DNA of 16,074 nt from Bacteroidales bacterium UBA4073 (GTDB lineage Bacteria; Bacteroidota; Bacteroidia; Bacteroidales; Tenuifilaceae), in assembly GCA_002383425.1 (NCBI GenBank), contig DFYV01000195.1:1-16074 (forward strand). The letters run 5' to 3'. The position numbers and the translations under genes were made by a program. Below, one piece after another: positions 1-8,048 of this stretch; the stretch's first letter is position 1; each line of letters begins with the position of its first letter. The notes under the pieces were generated by a model that did no database searches, was not told the origin of the DNA, and saw only the letters and a program-made list of their open reading frames with translations.

Positions 1-386
1 TATCAAGCATGGGTCAGGAGTTCTGTGTTTTCAAAAGGCATCTTTTTGGGGAAGAACTGGCGAATCAACCCATTGGCATTCTTGTTAGTCTCCCTTTTCC
101 ACAATGGTATGGTTTGACAAAGAAAAACAAAATTTCTAAATTCTTGTTCCTGCCGCCTTTCTATTCGTGGCAAAATGCCAGGTTGAGGTGGACACGAAGC
201 CGATGTCCTCCAACTTCGCGGGCAAAGTCTAACCGGAGATATCCTCTGGCATCCATCGATCCTGCATAAGTTTCCACTCAATGTAGGCCATTAACTCAGG
301 GGTGAGCGCAATGGCATGGAATTTCTTTGTACCCTCCTTTCCAGCCTCTGTGAAATCGTGAACCTTTGTTCTTGTGTTAGGTTCAT
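1..386 (-). pseudogene. IS30-family transposase remnant, internally deleted and frameshifted
   Basis: Reading the minus strand in more than one frame gives ordered pieces of an IS30-type transposase. MNLTQEQRFTISQRL (from 386) matches the usual N-terminus. ALTPELMAYIEWKL followed by MPEDISG (about 309-232) matches the region after the helix-turn-helix. KLEDIGFVSTST (216-184) follows, and then PLWKRETNKNANGLIRQFFP (from 107), the very characteristic C-terminal IS30 block (W-x-R-G-T-N-x-N-x-N-G-L-I-R-Q). The pieces are in different frames. Most of the DDE catalytic core, which normally separates the last two blocks by over 100 residues, is missing, as is part of the N-terminal helix-turn-helix. 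The remnant runs off the left edge. Its start lies 8 nt after the susD stop, so an insertion or deletion junction is at or very near position 390. It cannot encode an active transposase. Confidence 0.75.
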
Positions 387-393
387 TCTTTTA

Positions 394-1857
394 TCAATAT
401 CCAGGGTTTTGAGTAAGTTTTGAATTTTTATCCAACTCTGATTGTGGAATAGGCCACACCAACTTGTTGGTTGTTAAATTATAACTTTGGCTTACACCAC
501 CGAAGTTTGTGACGCTATTAATTACCTCAATAGCTCTACCTGTACGCTTTAGATCATACCAACGATGTCCTTCAAATGCCAGTTCAAGTCTTCTCTCCTT
601 CTCAATTGCTAATCGCATTTCTTCCTGTGTATCTGCAGGTGTATCTGGAAGATTTACCCTATTTCGAATCTGATTCACCAAGTCAGCAGCACCATCAACG
701 TCATTCAACTCATTTAAAGCTTCTGCTTTAAGTAAAATAATGTCAGCCAATCGGATAAAAATATAGTTTTGAGGGCTCGGTGATGTAAAGTTTCGCCATT
801 TGTTAACAAAAGGGTAGTTGGTTTGAGGCCAATGTGGATCAGACCATTTTCCCGATACATCAAGCCAAATAATAGATGAGTTTTTCCTAATAGTATCATT
901 TTCAGCATCGAATGCAGCAACCAAATCATTCGATGGAATGTTGAATTTCTTCCAGTCTAAACCTCTAAACATGCTTACACCCCAATTACCGCTTGAACTA
1001 GTACCCTCATAGTTTATCTCAAAAATTGATTCTGCTGAATTCTCCTGTGTGTTATCCCAAAGTTTTTCGTAATCACTTAAAAGGCTGTATGGTCCGGCAA
1101 TAACATCGTTGCAATATTTAAGCACCTTATTCCAATCATGGGGTTCCATGGTAGCATATACCTTTGCCAGCATAGCGTTAACTGCCCCTTTAGTAACATA
1201 ATTTTTATTTATAGCTGAAACTGGAGCTGTTGCTAATGCAGTTTCTAGGTCCGCAATTATTTGTGCATAAACTTCACTGGTTGTTGCCCTAGGAGGAAAA
1301 AGAAATGGTAAAATATCTAAGTCAAATGTTCTGATTGATTCAAGAACTAATGGCACATCACCCCACAATTGTACCAGTTGAAAATAGTTAAAAGCCCTTA
1401 TAAATGATGCTTCTCCGATAATTTCAGCTTTTCGTTCAGCAGTAAGAATAGGGTCATCAACATCATTCACATTATCTATAACTGTATTTGCTTTACCAAT
1501 TGTAGAATACAAATAGGCCCAATCGCGGCTTACATTAGAATTGGTAGCGTCAATATTATAATCATCAATTTGGAAGTTAGCTGGGTTATCTGCACCAGCA
1601 TAGCAATCATCTGATTGAGCATCGCCGTTAACAAAATAATCAAGTTCATAATATTCATTCCTAAAGTCACTATAAACTCCTGCAAGTGCTGCTTCCACTT
1701 CGCTTGCCGTTTTATAGAAAGCTGAGTCAGAACTATTATTCTCCACAGCAATAGTTTCCGATGAAGGTCGTAAGTCGAGAAACTCCTCGCATGAATTGAA
1801 TATCATTACAAGAAGTGCGGAAATTAGTATTTTAAAAATATTTTTCATGACAGCCAT
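394..1857 (-). CDS. susD: SusD/RagB-family starch-binding-like outer-membrane lipoprotein
   Basis: This 487-residue protein is the surface lipoprotein partner of the SusC transporter; SusD proteins cap the TonB-dependent channel and capture oligosaccharides. The signal peptide ends in a lipobox with Cys23 (FNSC), followed by acidic residues. Diagnostic blocks are RAFNYFQLVQLWGDVPL (154-170), LADIILLKAEALNEL (370-384), ERRLELAFEGHRWYDLKR (421-438) and the typical family end LTQNPGY. The length is normal and the gene is complete. An alternative start at Met4 (1848) gives a more ordinary signal peptide beginning MKNIF; no clear ribosome-binding site separates the two choices. Only 3 nt separate it from the susC stop, so the genes are surely co-transcribed and translationally linked. 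No terminator is seen downstream, where IS30 debris begins at once. The glycan bound cannot be read from the sequence. Confidence 0.96.
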   Translation of the reverse strand: MAVMKNIFKILISALLVMIFNSCEEFLDLRPSSETIAVENNSSDSAFYKTASEVEAALAGVYSDFRNEYYELDYFVNGDAQSDDCYAGADNPANFQIDDYNIDATNSNVSRDWAYLYSTIGKANTVIDNVNDVDDPILTAERKAEIIGEASFIRAFNYFQLVQLWGDVPLVLESIRTFDLDILPFLFPPRATTSEVYAQIIADLETALATAPVSAINKNYVTKGAVNAMLAKVYATMEPHDWNKVLKYCNDVIAGPYSLLSDYEKLWDNTQENSAESIFEINYEGTSSSGNWGVSMFRGLDWKKFNIPSNDLVAAFDAENDTIRKNSSIIWLDVSGKWSDPHWPQTNYPFVNKWRNFTSPSPQNYIFIRLADIILLKAEALNELNDVDGAADLVNQIRNRVNLPDTPADTQEEMRLAIEKERRLELAFEGHRWYDLKRTGRAIEVINSVTNFGGVSQSYNLTTNKLVWPIPQSELDKNSKLTQNPGY

Positions 1858-1860
1858 TGT

Positions 1861-4779
1861 TTAGAATTCAACATTAATACCCAAAATCACAGATCTAGCT
1901 TGTGGGTACGTGCCATAATCAATACCCAACTCTACCGCACTATTTCCATATGCGTTTACTTCAGGGTCAAAACCGCTATAATTAGTGAGTGTTAGAAGAT
2001 TTTGTCCAGTAATGTAAACTGAAAGGTTGCTAATTGCTTTAATCTTAGGATTATTGCTCAGAACCTTGTATGAGAGTGTAAGGGACTTCAGTCTAATATA
2101 TGAACCATCTTCAACAAATCTGGTTGAGTTCCTGACATTGTCCATATTTCCCGAGCGAGGAATATCTGTCACTTGCCCAGGTTCTGTCCATCTTCTGATT
2201 ACATCAGTTGATTGGTTTTTACTGTCAAACATTCCTTCCAAATCGATTCTGGTTGCGTTGTAGATATCATTACCATAGCTACCCTGAAAGAAGATGTTCA
2301 GATCGAATTTCTTGTATGTAAAACTATTTGTAAAACCAAATGTAAATTTTGGTTGAGCATCTCCAATGATTGTCCGATCGTTTGGATCAAGATAACCATT
2401 ACCATTTATATCTTTGTATTTAATATCTCCTGTTTGGGGATCAACACCTTCAGAAACATAACCATAGAACGAACCTAAGGGTATTCCTGCTTTTACAATA
2501 GATACTTCTGAATTATTGCTATAAATCCGTGCAAAATAGTACACTCGGGTATATTCTATTGAATTTACTTTATTCTTGTTAAAGGAGATATTAAAATTAG
2601 AATTCCATTTAAATATCTTATCAAGATTAACAGTATTTAGATTGAACTCAATCCCTTTATTCTCAATTTCACCAGCGTTGGTCTGAATAGTAGAAATTGG
2701 TAGTGTGCTAGGTAATTGAACATTAAGAAGCACATCTTTTGTGATTTTATAGTAGGCATCAAAGTTTAGGACAATCTTAGAACCAAACATGGATAAATCG
2801 AAACCAACATTTGATTGAGAGGTTGTTTCCCATTTTAAATTTGGATTGCCGTAAGTATATTGAGCTGATGCTGGTCCTGATAATGGATTTGTTGGTGTTT
2901 GCCTCCAATAAGTAACTAATCCATATCTTGCGTAATTTGGGATACCTTCTTGATTTCCATTTTTCCCCCAACCCCCACGTAATTTCAAATCATTTATAAA
3001 AGTAATGTTCTTCATAAACTCTTCTGAAGAAATTCTCCATCCCACAGAGAATGAAGGCATTGTACCCCAGTGATGCGCCAGTTTAGAAGAACCGTCACGT
3101 CGCAGGCTCGCGGTTAAGTAATACTTGTTGTTATAGTCATAGGTAAATCTACCAAAAAATGATGCCAAGGCCCATTCCTGCCTGTCAGTACTCCCTGTAA
3201 TTACGTTGGCGGCATTTAAAGTTTTTACTGAAACATCAGAAGGAAAGTCATTCCCTTCAAGGTATGAACTATTACCATCATATTTTTGAATACTGCTTCC
3301 GATCAACCCTGTAACTTTATGTTTTCCAAATGTAAAGGTGTAATCTAAAGTATTTTCCCAAAGTAGTGAAGTGCCATTATATTTATTTGATCGACCAATC
3401 CCGTTTTGCTGACGACCATAATTTGTTCTAACTGGATCAAGGTAGTAGTCCCACTGGTTACTGTTTACATCTAAACCTACTCTTGACTTTAGGAATAAAT
3501 CCTTTAATAGTTTTGCTTCTATATTTAGGTTACCAAACAGTTGTTTATCTACTGAAAGTTGATCAGGACCTTCCATATATGCCACAGGGTTTTCCCATGA
3601 GGGTTGAAATGGATTTGGATCAAACCAACCGCTTCCATCATCCTTATAAACGTTTAAAAAAGGAGGGGTATTAAGTGCGCTCATAATTACACCACCACGA
3701 CCGGAACTAGCATTATCTGGAGTATCTTTTGTATTAATATTTAATACATTCAAACTCGTTCCAATTTTTAACCAAGGCTTTAGTTCGTTGTCGAGATTAA
3801 TCCTTAAGGTATATCTATCAAATCTGGCAGGTTCAACAATTCCTTGGTCACTTAAGTAACCAAAGGAAAGGAAGTATTTTGATTTCTCATTTCCACCAGA
3901 GGCAGATAATTGATGAGATTGAGTAAACCCTGTTCCAAATGTTTTATCTATCCAGTCTGTATAATCAGTGGCAGCAGGATCGACTCCGATACCAAGTTCA
4001 ACCATCAATTTTCTATATTCCTTAGTACTCAAAACATCAATGGTTTTGCGCAGTTGTGATGCACCAAAGTAATTACTATAATTCACTTTGGGTGTATTAA
4101 GGGTTCCCCTTTTGGTTGTTATCAATACGACACCATTTGCAGCCCTAGCCCCATAAATTGCAGCAGAAGATGCATCTTTCAATATGCTCATCGATGAAAT
4201 ATCCGATGGGCTAAGTCCTTTAATATCAGTAGTAGGAACTCCATCAACAACATATAAAGGTTCATTACCAGCAAGAACTGAAGTTGCTCCACGAACCCGA
4301 ACCGATAAGCCTTGTCCTGGTTTCCCTGATGGTGATACCACTTGAACACCTGCTGCTTTACCTTGAATTGCTTGAGCAGCAGAAACAATCGGACGATCTT
4401 TAATTTCCTTATCGCTAACAATTGCCACAGCAGTTGTTAAATCTTTTTTTCGTTGCGTTCCATAACCAACCACAACAACCTCTTCAATGCTCTGTGTTTC
4501 CTCTAAAAGTGTAATATCAATGATTGATTGGTTGGCGATCTCAACCTCCTGGGTTACATATCCAATAAAGCTGAACTGAAGCACTCCTTCAGTAGCAGCA
4601 ATTGTATATGTGCCATTAATATCTGTTATAGTTCCCTTTGTTGTGCCCTTCAGCTGGATTGTAACGTATGGTAAAGGATTACCTTTGGAATCTACTACCT
4701 TACCAGTTATAGTTCTTTCCTGGGCTAAAGTTGAAAAGGAAATTAACAGTAAAATAAGTAATGAATAAAGTTTATACAT
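1861..4779 (-). CDS. susC: SusC/RagA-family TonB-dependent outer-membrane transporter
   Basis: This 972-residue protein is the outer-membrane channel that imports glycan oligomers using TonB energy. It has a Sec signal peptide (about 1-19, ending STLAQ), then a CarboxypepD_reg-like beta-sandwich (about 23-92; ITGKVVDSKGNPLPYVTI), a TonB-box-like stretch IEEVVVVGYGTQRKKDLT (98-115), and the SusC plug domain with LYVVDGVP and the family signature SSAAIYGARAANGVVLITTK. The rest is the beta-barrel, ending in ARSVILGINVEF with a C-terminal Phe, as usual for outer-membrane barrels. Length is typical and no frameshift is seen. There is no extra N-terminal signalling domain, so there is no sign of direct anti-sigma-factor control. 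susD follows after 3 nt. The region upstream carries a candidate -7 box and a MITE-like insertion. Confidence 0.97.
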   Translation of the reverse strand: MYKLYSLLILLLISFSTLAQERTITGKVVDSKGNPLPYVTIQLKGTTKGTITDINGTYTIAATEGVLQFSFIGYVTQEVEIANQSIIDITLLEETQSIEEVVVVGYGTQRKKDLTTAVAIVSDKEIKDRPIVSAAQAIQGKAAGVQVVSPSGKPGQGLSVRVRGATSVLAGNEPLYVVDGVPTTDIKGLSPSDISSMSILKDASSAAIYGARAANGVVLITTKRGTLNTPKVNYSNYFGASQLRKTIDVLSTKEYRKLMVELGIGVDPAATDYTDWIDKTFGTGFTQSHQLSASGGNEKSKYFLSFGYLSDQGIVEPARFDRYTLRINLDNELKPWLKIGTSLNVLNINTKDTPDNASSGRGGVIMSALNTPPFLNVYKDDGSGWFDPNPFQPSWENPVAYMEGPDQLSVDKQLFGNLNIEAKLLKDLFLKSRVGLDVNSNQWDYYLDPVRTNYGRQQNGIGRSNKYNGTSLLWENTLDYTFTFGKHKVTGLIGSSIQKYDGNSSYLEGNDFPSDVSVKTLNAANVITGSTDRQEWALASFFGRFTYDYNNKYYLTASLRRDGSSKLAHHWGTMPSFSVGWRISSEEFMKNITFINDLKLRGGWGKNGNQEGIPNYARYGLVTYWRQTPTNPLSGPASAQYTYGNPNLKWETTSQSNVGFDLSMFGSKIVLNFDAYYKITKDVLLNVQLPSTLPISTIQTNAGEIENKGIEFNLNTVNLDKIFKWNSNFNISFNKNKVNSIEYTRVYYFARIYSNNSEVSIVKAGIPLGSFYGYVSEGVDPQTGDIKYKDINGNGYLDPNDRTIIGDAQPKFTFGFTNSFTYKKFDLNIFFQGSYGNDIYNATRIDLEGMFDSKNQSTDVIRRWTEPGQVTDIPRSGNMDNVRNSTRFVEDGSYIRLKSLTLSYKVLSNNPKIKAISNLSVYITGQNLLTLTNYSGFDPEVNAYGNSAVELGIDYGTYPQARSVILGINVEF

Positions 4780-4924
4780 GTGGATTTATATTTAAGGGTT
4801 ATTTGTAGCCATACCTTAATATCTGAAAACTTGTAATTCGTTTGCTATCTATCAAGCGTTTTTATAAATAGTTATTAACCTTATAAGAGTTTGTTACAAT
4901 TAATTATATCCTAACCCAATTAAC

Positions 4925-4955
4925 CAAAAGTATGTCAATTAAAATTATGAGAAAC
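4925..4955 (-). promoter_or_regulatory. Candidate Bacteroidetes promoter for susCD
   Basis: On the minus strand TACTTTTG (4932-4925) fits the Bacteroidetes -7 consensus TAnnTTTG. A TTTC about 18 nt further upstream (4954-4951) is one base from the -33 TTTG. This would give a leader of roughly 140 nt before the susC ATG at 4779. It lies between the MITE-like element and susC, so susCD could be transcribed independently of the upstream PKD gene. Support is motif-only. Confidence 0.4.
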
Positions 4956-5052
4956 TATTCATTTTAAAACGACAATTAAGTACTGCTAAAAACGTGCTTT
5001 ACCTAATATTTTTAAAACCGACTAAAAAGGACGTTTATAGTCCACTTTAAAT

Positions 5053-5207
5053 CTACTTTGACAAATTAGAGAATCAAACGGTTTCTACCCCAAGTCCTAA
5101 AGCCAGTTTGCCGGGTTGGCAGGAAAATTGTTTAATTTTTATCTTTCCCCTTTGGGTGTAGGGGTAAAAAGCCGAAAATCTTATGAGAATCTAAATTTGT
5201 CAAAGTA
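5053..5207. mobile_element. MITE-like non-autonomous element with ends matching the IS701-like element at the right edge
   Basis: The segment is bounded by inverted repeats. The left end reads CTACTTTGACAAATTAG (5053-5069). The right end (5191-5207) has the reverse complement of TACTTTGACAAATT, a 14 bp perfect match. The left repeat differs by one base from CTACTTTGACAGATTAG (15769-15785), which borders the IS701-like transposase gene at the right edge. The roughly 155 bp interior has no coding capacity. This fits a miniature inverted-repeat element mobilised in trans by an IS of that family. No convincing target-site duplication was found. It sits between the PKD gene and susC. Confidence 0.65.
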
Positions 5208-5235
5208 AACTTAGTAAATAATTTTTGCTTTTTAA

Positions 5236-5266
5236 CAAGAGCAAGCGGGAAACCCGCTCACTCTTG
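5236..5266 (-). terminator. Hairpin after the PKD lipoprotein gene, probable terminator
   Basis: CAAGAG-CA-AGCGGG-AAA-CCCGCT-CA-CTCTTG forms a stem of two 6 bp helices around a 2x2 internal loop, with an AAA loop. It lies 12 nt beyond the stop codon of the PKD gene. On the minus strand it is followed by TTAAAAAGC rather than a clean U tract, so termination may be weak and some readthrough into susCD is possible. Confidence 0.55.
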
Positions 5267-5278
5267 AGTTGAAAAGAT

Positions 5279-7054
5279 TTATTTTACGAGTACCATAGAC
5301 CATGCTGCACTCTTGTCGTGTGTTGTGGAAATATCAACAGAAATAAGCATATAGTCATGATCGGTACCATGAGCATATTTAACAACTTCGTAGGTGTTTG
5401 TAGGTGAACCACCGTTAGGTTCATCAGTACTTACTGTGTTTTCACCACCTGGATAATCACTAGCAACGCCATTATAACCTTTCATAAATCCAATAAATGC
5501 TGCTTTATTTGGTGCATTTGTAAATGTTATTGTTGGATTGTTATCACCTGCAGCAGGAGTGAAAGCATAGCTGTGAGTAGCACCTCCAAAGTAAGCGGCA
5601 TTTCCTGTAAGGGTGGAAACATCCACACAACCATTAGTTGCTCCTAAATAGCCATCATTTCTTACACTCGACTTAGGATCGTAGGTGTATTCAGTACCCG
5701 CCCCAAAAATAAACTCGTCATCAGTAATACAAGTCCAATCGTCGGTGCCTGTACCTGATGTAAGCATAGCTTTTGAAACTTTCCACCAGTCGCCATTACC
5801 CATACCTGGACCAACAACGATAGAGTTTTCATCAGCGTGGATTTTCCAGGTACCCTTTAATAAGTCATCGGTCAAGGCAGTACCAGTAATCCAAACATCC
5901 TGGAATGTTGAACTAGTTCCGTTAGGATTGGTAGCAGTTAATAAAACTAAGTAAGCTCCTTCACCCGCATAGCTATGGGTTGGGTTAGCCTCAGTAGATG
6001 TTGAGCCATCGCCAAAATCCCATAGGTAAGTTTCACCATCAGTAGTAGTATTGGTGAATGCTACACTATTGCCAGTTGCAACATAGGTAAATCCGGCTGT
6101 TGGTGCTGGACCTGGTATTGGAGGTTCATCATTTGGATTATCGTAATGAACAAGTACAAACTGCCAGATACCACCATAGTTTGCATCAGCTTCGTTGAAT
6201 TTATACGGTACTTCAACAATAAGAGTATCGCAACCAGCAACTGCATCGTATAGTTTAACAACATTGTATTCAACAGATGCTTGTGGAACTTTATATTCAA
6301 ATCCTGTTCCTACTTTGTAGAAACCAACAAATGCTCCTTGTCCAATTGCGGTTAGTTTTGGATTTGTACCTGTTGTTAATGTAAAATGATGATTTCCACT
6401 TCCCCAAGCGGAACAATCATCACCATTTATACCTATCATGTTTGTGGTGGCATCACATCTATTATCATCCTCAAAATAGCCAGCTTCACGCCAGAAATCA
6501 CCTTGTGCATCATAAACCATAGTAAGATCACGTCCAAATGTCCATGAATCATTCATTATACAAGGTCTATTTGCAATTTCGTCATTATCACGACCCTGTG
6601 CCCACCAAACCTGTGAACGGTCATAAGGCATAACAAGCATTGGATAACGCCCACCTCCAGGAATACGCAACAATTTCCATGTTTTGGAAACATCACCAAC
6701 CAACTTGGTAAGTTCAGCATTTGGATCGGAAATGGTAATATCCTCTGAGTAAACATCTTTTGCCCCCTTTGGAGAAGTTGCAGTTAGGGTAACTGTGTAA
6801 GTGCCAACCTCAGCATAAGTATGAACTGGATTGAGTTCTGCAGATAAAGGTGATTGATCGCCAAAATCCCATGAAAGTGTTTCGAAATTTTGGGCAGCAT
6901 TAGTAAATGTAATCTTTTTGAAATCAGCTGCATCAACTACGTAAGTAAAACTGGCAATAACCTCAGGCTCTGCCTCTTCTTCATCACAAGAGGATAAAGG
7001 GATAATGAATAGCAACGCTATCATTGCCCAACTGTGCTTAGCTAAATGTTTCAT
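5279..7054 (-). CDS. PKD-domain surface lipoprotein with two repeated modules; likely PUL glycan-binding protein
   Basis: This 591-residue protein has a signal peptide with lipobox LSSC (Cys23) followed by an acidic run (DEEEAEPE), typical of surface-exported Bacteroidetes lipoproteins. Its architecture is duplicated: PKD domain 1 (about 33-108, SWDFGDQSP), module A (about 113-305), PKD domain 2 (about 318-390, LWDFGDGS), module B (about 395-591). Modules A and B share matched blocks: TWK, a WW pair, CIMNDSWTFG versus CITDDEFIFG, a HxF/HSYAF strand, and AFVGFYK versus AFIGFMK. I recognise no catalytic motif. By position next to GH30 and SusCD it probably binds the target glycan at the cell surface, in the role of SusE/F-type proteins; PKD lipoproteins of this kind are known from laminarin loci of marine Bacteroidetes. 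The binding role is inferred. A promoter-like sequence inside IS debris lies 68 nt upstream, and a hairpin follows the gene. Confidence 0.85.
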   Translation of the reverse strand: MKHLAKHSWAMIALLFIIPLSSCDEEEAEPEVIASFTYVVDAADFKKITFTNAAQNFETLSWDFGDQSPLSAELNPVHTYAEVGTYTVTLTATSPKGAKDVYSEDITISDPNAELTKLVGDVSKTWKLLRIPGGGRYPMLVMPYDRSQVWWAQGRDNDEIANRPCIMNDSWTFGRDLTMVYDAQGDFWREAGYFEDDNRCDATTNMIGINGDDCSAWGSGNHHFTLTTGTNPKLTAIGQGAFVGFYKVGTGFEYKVPQASVEYNVVKLYDAVAGCDTLIVEVPYKFNEADANYGGIWQFVLVHYDNPNDEPPIPGPAPTAGFTYVATGNSVAFTNTTTDGETYLWDFGDGSTSTEANPTHSYAGEGAYLVLLTATNPNGTSSTFQDVWITGTALTDDLLKGTWKIHADENSIVVGPGMGNGDWWKVSKAMLTSGTGTDDWTCITDDEFIFGAGTEYTYDPKSSVRNDGYLGATNGCVDVSTLTGNAAYFGGATHSYAFTPAAGDNNPTITFTNAPNKAAFIGFMKGYNGVASDYPGGENTVSTDEPNGGSPTNTYEVVKYAHGTDHDYMLISVDISTTHDKSAAWSMVLVK

Positions 7055-7121
7055 TTTGTTTGATTTAGAGTGTTAGTAAAAATTGGATTGATTCTCAAAT
7101 TATTATAATACAATAGCTATA

Positions 7122-7152
7122 CAAATTAATATTTTAGTTTCTAAAAAGCAAA
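7122..7152 (-). promoter_or_regulatory. Candidate promoter of the PKD gene, inside the IS5-family 3' end (copy A)
   Basis: On the minus strand TTTG (7152-7149), 19 nt of spacer, then TTAATTTG (7129-7122) approximates the Bacteroidetes promoter TTTG-N19/21-TAnnTTTG, with one mismatch in the -7 box. It lies 68 nt before the PKD start codon at 7054. It is in the position homologous to the better-matching promoter in front of GH30 (9703-9672), within the same duplicated IS end. Confidence 0.45.
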
Positions 7153-7324
7153 TTTTTCCTCTTTTTTTTGTACAGCTAATTGTCAGGCATACAAAACTTT
7201 GCTTTTCACGTTCGGACAAATCTATCCCATGGCAACCATTATTTTATGTTGTGTTCAGCGATAAATAGGTTAGATTCATCATTCCAATTTATGTTTTTGC
7301 CCTTGTAATACCAATTGTCCTTAC

Positions 7325-7550
7325 AGTTTTAGAAATTGGTTTTCGGGATGCAAACTAAGTCCTTTTATAGTGTGTGTTAATTTCTGAGGTACTTCAAGTA
7401 TTGCACAACGCTATCTCAATTCTTTCTCATCTTACGAAAACGTTTTCGGAGAGCTACAACAAAAGTACATCAAATAGCTGGTTATAATATCGTAAAAAAC
7501 ACATTACCAGTTTATTAGAAATATCTTTTATAATCGCTTATAGTTATAAT
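7325..7550. other. Unexplained insert of about 225 bp inside IS5 copy A
   Basis: In copy B the transposase runs directly from SMNGS into the block SIIGIA. In copy A the same junction is split, SMNGF ending at 7551 and VRTIGITRAKT resuming at 7324. The intervening sequence has no counterpart in copy B. It shows no open reading frame of note, no obvious terminal inverted repeats and no target duplication. It does hold a 14 bp perfect palindrome and a -7-like box, described separately. Confidence 0.6.
7435..7467 (-). promoter_or_regulatory. Palindromic operator-like site CGAAAACGTTTTCG next to a -7-like box
   Basis: CGAAAACGTTTTCG (7435-7448) is a perfect 14 bp palindrome with a central CG, the pattern of LacI-family operators. 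On the minus strand TACTTTTG (7467-7460), an exact TAnnTTTG match, ends 11 nt before it. A start site about 7 nt after the box would place the palindrome at the first transcribed bases, a classic repressor position. No clear -33 TTTG at the right spacing was found. A transcript from here would reach the PKD gene start after about 380-400 nt. No LacI-type regulator gene is in the window. Confidence 0.4.
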
Positions 7551-7978
7551 GAAACCATTCATGCTATTTTCAATAAATCCAAATATATGCTCCACTCGAG
7601 AACTTGTCTTTGATTTCTCTTCTTTCTTACAATTTGTATTCAACTGGTCATTCGAAAGGTTATATAAGCTCGGTATAGTTAATGCTTTAAACATTATTAC
7701 TTTGTCGAAAGGTGGTTTGCCTTTTTTAAAAACTCTTTTTCATCATCGATAAATGCATCTTTTAAAGGTTTCTCAAATATCCTTCAATTAATAAATTCAT
7801 TTAGCATTTTTAATGGATCACCAAATTTGGAATGTTTTTCTGACAATGACCAAAAATGATCGTCAAATTCCAAGGGGGTTAATGTTTTTAATGATATTTA
7901 TAATTTTTGCTCTAATTTACTGACTTTTAGTAAAAAGGTAACCATTAAATTATTAACAATCAATAAAATATCTTAAAT

Positions 7979-8000
7979 TGGTTTTTAAAGATACCCTTAA
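7979..8000. repeat. Terminal inverted repeat, 5' end of IS5 copy A
   Basis: Read on the minus strand from 8000 the end is TTAAGGGTATCTTTAAAAAC. It is the inverted partner (20 of 22 positions identical) of 9630-9651, at the 3' end of copy B. It lies where the 5' end of copy A is expected, upstream of the transposase N-terminal block and 49 nt beyond the GH30 stop. Both repeats begin with TTAA, which could be part of the repeat or a duplicated target. Confidence 0.75.
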
Positions 8001-8048
8001 TTCTATTTCTATTTATAGCTCTATTGTTATAGCTATAATAACATATAA

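Larger units (their letters stand above)
7100..8000 (-). mobile_element. IS5-family element remnant, copy A (transposase pseudogene)
   Basis: Minus-strand translation gives IS5-family blocks in order. SLSEKHSKFGDPLKMLNEF (about 7850-7795) and KGKPPFDKVIMFKAL then PSLYNLSND (7724 down to about 7650) are the N-terminal part. EKSKTSSRVEHIFGFIENSM then NGF (7619-7551) is the conserved C-terminal part. VRTIGITRAKT (7324-7292) and IGMMNLTY close the protein. The DDE core between the N- and C-terminal blocks is deleted, a stop codon and a frame change occur in the N-terminal part, and about 225 bp of foreign sequence splits the C-terminus. The 5' terminal inverted repeat is intact at 8000-7979. The 3' end has decayed near 7100, where it runs into the PKD promoter region. 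It is clearly inactive. Long identical runs, such as GCAACCATTATTTTATGTTG at 7232 and 9782, prove common origin with copy B. Confidence 0.85.

Noticed and set aside
2027..2478. Plus-strand open frames opposite susC
   Set aside because: They are shadows of a strongly conserved coding sequence on the other strand and have no family resemblance.
4793..4818. TTAAGGGT followed by a CCATACCTTAA-like segment just before susC, resembling the IS5 terminal repeat
   Set aside because: Only the first eight or so bases match TTAAGGGTAYCTYTAAAAAC, and no other IS sequence lies next to it, so chance in AT-rich DNA is likelier.
7549..7752. Plus-strand open frame of 67 codons between the PKD and GH30 genes
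   Set aside because: It is the antisense of the IS5 copy A transposase blocks, which read clearly on the minus strand, and it has no recognisable product.
7055..8048. Long gap taken at first for a lost hydrolase gene
   Set aside because: All recognisable coding traces in it are IS5 transposase pieces plus one non-coding insert; no glycosidase traces were found.
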